DNA from: Sedimentisphaerales bacterium
Lineage (GTDB): Bacteria; Planctomycetota; Phycisphaerae; Sedimentisphaerales; SM23-30
Direction of reading: 5' to 3'
Assembly (NCBI GenBank): GCA_028281535.1
Contig: JANQJS010000037.1
Span: 62,001 to 126,000, forward strand
Length of the DNA: 64,000 bases
Each line of letters begins with the position of its first letter. Within the stretch, counting starts at the first letter, position 1. The notes under the pieces were generated by a model. That model searched no databases. It was not told the DNA's origin and worked only from the letters and a program-made list of their open reading frames with translations. Below, piece by piece: positions 62,448-64,000 of the stretch. The position numbers and the translations under genes are program-made.

Positions 62448-64000
62448 ATGATAACATCTGAGATCCAATCGAAAATTACCACCCTTTATGGTGAATCCGC
62501 CAGCCAGACCATTCTTAAAAAAATTGAACAACTTTTGCAAAATTATGGTGATATGAGCCGAGAGGATACATCGTTTTTATCTGAAAAAGATATATTTTTG
62601 ATCACTTATGGCGATAGTTTGACCTCTGCTGGTTTGCCAGGATTTGTTTGCTTAAATCATTTTGTTAAATCCAAGCTGGAAGATTTGATTAGCATTGTCC
62701 ATATATTGCCCTGCTTTCCCTGGACCAGTGATGATGGGTTTTCGGTGGTCGATTATCGAGCGATACATCCGGAGCTGGGTAATTGGGATCATGTGGACCA
62801 GTTGGCACAGCATGTTGATCTTTGCTTTGACTTTGTCTTGAATCACTGTTCATCTGAGAGTCATTATTTTAAAGGGTTTTTAGATGATGATCCTCACTAC
62901 AAGAATTTTTTTATTGAGTTGGATCCTGACACAGACACGTCCAGTGTGTTGCGACCTCGGACCTTACCTTTGATTCATGATTATGAGAGTGCAAGCGGAA
63001 CGAAATATTGCTGGACGACCTTTAGTCGTGATCAGTTAGATATCAATTTTAAAAACCCGGATGTTCTGATCGAAATGCTGGATATTCTTTTGTTTTATGC
63101 CAAGCGATCTGCACGTATGGTTAGATTGGATGCCATTGCTTATCTTTGGAAAGAGTTAGGCACGAGTTGCGCTCACTTGACTCAGACGCATATGGTGGTT
63201 CAACTCTTTCGTGATATTTTGAACCTGGCAGCACGTCATTTATTGATTCTAACAGAGACGAATGTGCCTCATAAAGATAATATATCTTACTTTGGTGATG
63301 GTTCTAATGAAGCGCAGGTCGTTTATAATTTCCCCCTGCCTCCATTGATTCTACATACCTTGTCATCACAAGATTCAACTCACTTGACACGCTGGGCAAA
63401 AACAATTCAACCTATTTCGGATCAAACCACCTTTTTGAATTTTACGGCTTCGCATGATGGGATTGGTGTACGTCCTGTGGCTGATATTTTAAGCCAGAAA
63501 GAATTTGATGAACTGGTCGAATTGACCACGCGACACAATGGAAATGTTTCCTATAAAAATGATAGTGACGGAACCCCAATTCCTTACGAATTGAATATTA
63601 ATTATTTTGATGCGATTAATAATCCAAATGATACGCGTGTGGATGTTGAGACTCAAGTGGATCGTTTTATGCTTTCTCAAGCGATTGTGCAATCATTGTT
63701 AGGTATGCCGGCAATCTATATTCATTCATTGCTGGGGTCGCGTAACTGGTTGGAAGGCGTTGAGAAAACAGGGCATAATCGAACCATCAATCGTGAGAAA
63801 CTGGACATTGAGCATGTCATCAACGATTTGGATAAACCGACATCGCTTCGTTCTATTGTATTTGGGCGATTTCAAAAATTGATTAGTGTTCGGAAAAATC
63901 AGAAAGCATTTCATCCAAACGCGACGCAGGAAATTTTAGACCTTGGCCCTTCCCTATTTGGATTAAAACGGTGCGATCATACTGTGGGACAAACCATTAT
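62448..64000 (+). CDS. GH13 sucrose phosphorylase-like enzyme (3' truncated)
   Basis: An alpha-amylase-family protein open to the right edge; 517 residues are visible. Its sequence fits subfamily GH13_18 (sucrose/glucosylglycerate phosphorylases): VHILPCFPWTSDDGFSVVDY, GNWDHV, DFVLNHCS, the catalytic Asp in ARMVRLDAIAYLWKELG, the catalytic Glu in LLILTETNVPH, and a later DGIGVRP segment with the transition-state Asp. These enzymes split a disaccharide with phosphate. The ATG at 62448 has CAGGG seven bases upstream. Exact substrate unknown. The missing C-terminus is probably about 60-80 residues. Confidence 0.88.
   Translation, partial: MITSEIQSKITTLYGESASQTILKKIEQLLQNYGDMSREDTSFLSEKDIFLITYGDSLTSAGLPGFVCLNHFVKSKLEDLISIVHILPCFPWTSDDGFSVVDYRAIHPELGNWDHVDQLAQHVDLCFDFVLNHCSSESHYFKGFLDDDPHYKNFFIELDPDTDTSSVLRPRTLPLIHDYESASGTKYCWTTFSRDQLDINFKNPDVLIEMLDILLFYAKRSARMVRLDAIAYLWKELGTSCAHLTQTHMVVQLFRDILNLAARHLLILTETNVPHKDNISYFGDGSNEAQVVYNFPLPPLILHTLSSQDSTHLTRWAKTIQPISDQTTFLNFTASHDGIGVRPVADILSQKEFDELVELTTRHNGNVSYKNDSDGTPIPYELNINYFDAINNPNDTRVDVETQVDRFMLSQAIVQSLLGMPAIYIHSLLGSRNWLEGVEKTGHNRTINREKLDIEHVINDLDKPTSLRSIVFGRFQKLISVRKNQKAFHPNATQEILDLGPSLFGLKRCDHTVGQTI

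Overview
The window is an AT-rich (about 40% GC by eye) bacterial chromosome segment. It has Gram-negative features: lipoproteins, an OmpA-type lipoprotein, an RND pump, an ExbB/MotA-type proton channel and a GyrB carrying the large Gram-negative insertion. The gene repertoire resembles Planctomycetota, most likely a Phycisphaerae-like lineage. This rests on dockerin/GLUG surface proteins, a CFIATAA-type membrane protein, a bifunctional aldolase/short-chain dehydrogenase, a lipid-anchored GspG-like protein and a HTH-acidic-membrane protein. The taxonomic call is inference; no rRNA or tRNA gene is visible.

Layout. 0-8 kb: the end of an RND efflux pump, a small membrane protein preceded by a structured, terminator-ended RNA, an NhaD-type antiporter, nadB, an HNH nuclease, a sigma-54-driven hsp20 and a secreted dockerin/Cys-rich protein. 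8-13.9 kb: a PnuC-like half-size membrane protein, queG and a dnaN-dciA-gyrB operon. The gene-free stretch upstream of dnaN carries three perfect and two near-perfect DnaA boxes and is a good candidate for oriC; dnaA and recF are not adjacent. 13.9-20 kb: a 1.2 kb-residue-scale GLUG-repeat surface protein, an HD-GYP protein and a sigma-70-family factor lacking region 3. 20.4-31 kb: a small conserved protein, a BFD/NifU-like Fe-S protein, an aldolase/dehydrogenase, an operon running proS - wecA-like - O-antigen ligase/TPR - GspG-like lipoprotein, and a degenerate-receiver/diguanylate cyclase pair.

31-42.4 kb: a YhaM-like exoribonuclease, a three-gene operon of an ExbB/MotA channel, a PIG-domain partner and an unlisted 42-residue membrane peptide, two lipoproteins, a MarR-pirin-FMN reductase locus with two copies of the same 20-bp palindrome, a SGNH hydrolase and unknown membrane proteins. 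42.6-49.9 kb: ispF-cysS, ruvC-ruvA-ruvB, a leaderless family 2 glycosyltransferase, a methyltransferase and a MATE exporter. 50-64 kb: the HTH-acidic-membrane protein, an OmpA-like lipoprotein, polX, a GNAT acetyltransferase, a BlaI/BlaR1-type pair with two TACTA-N6-TAGTA operators, a YlbF-family protein, an FHA-GAF protein, an ArgE-like M20 peptidase and the start of a GH13 sucrose-phosphorylase-like enzyme that runs off the window.

Most of the window is chromosomal housekeeping. I saw no CRISPR array, transposase, prophage or canonical defence island. The most promising undescribed items are the ExbB/PIG/mini-membrane operon, the structured RNA near 0.9 kb, two dispersed palindrome families, and the candidate origin.
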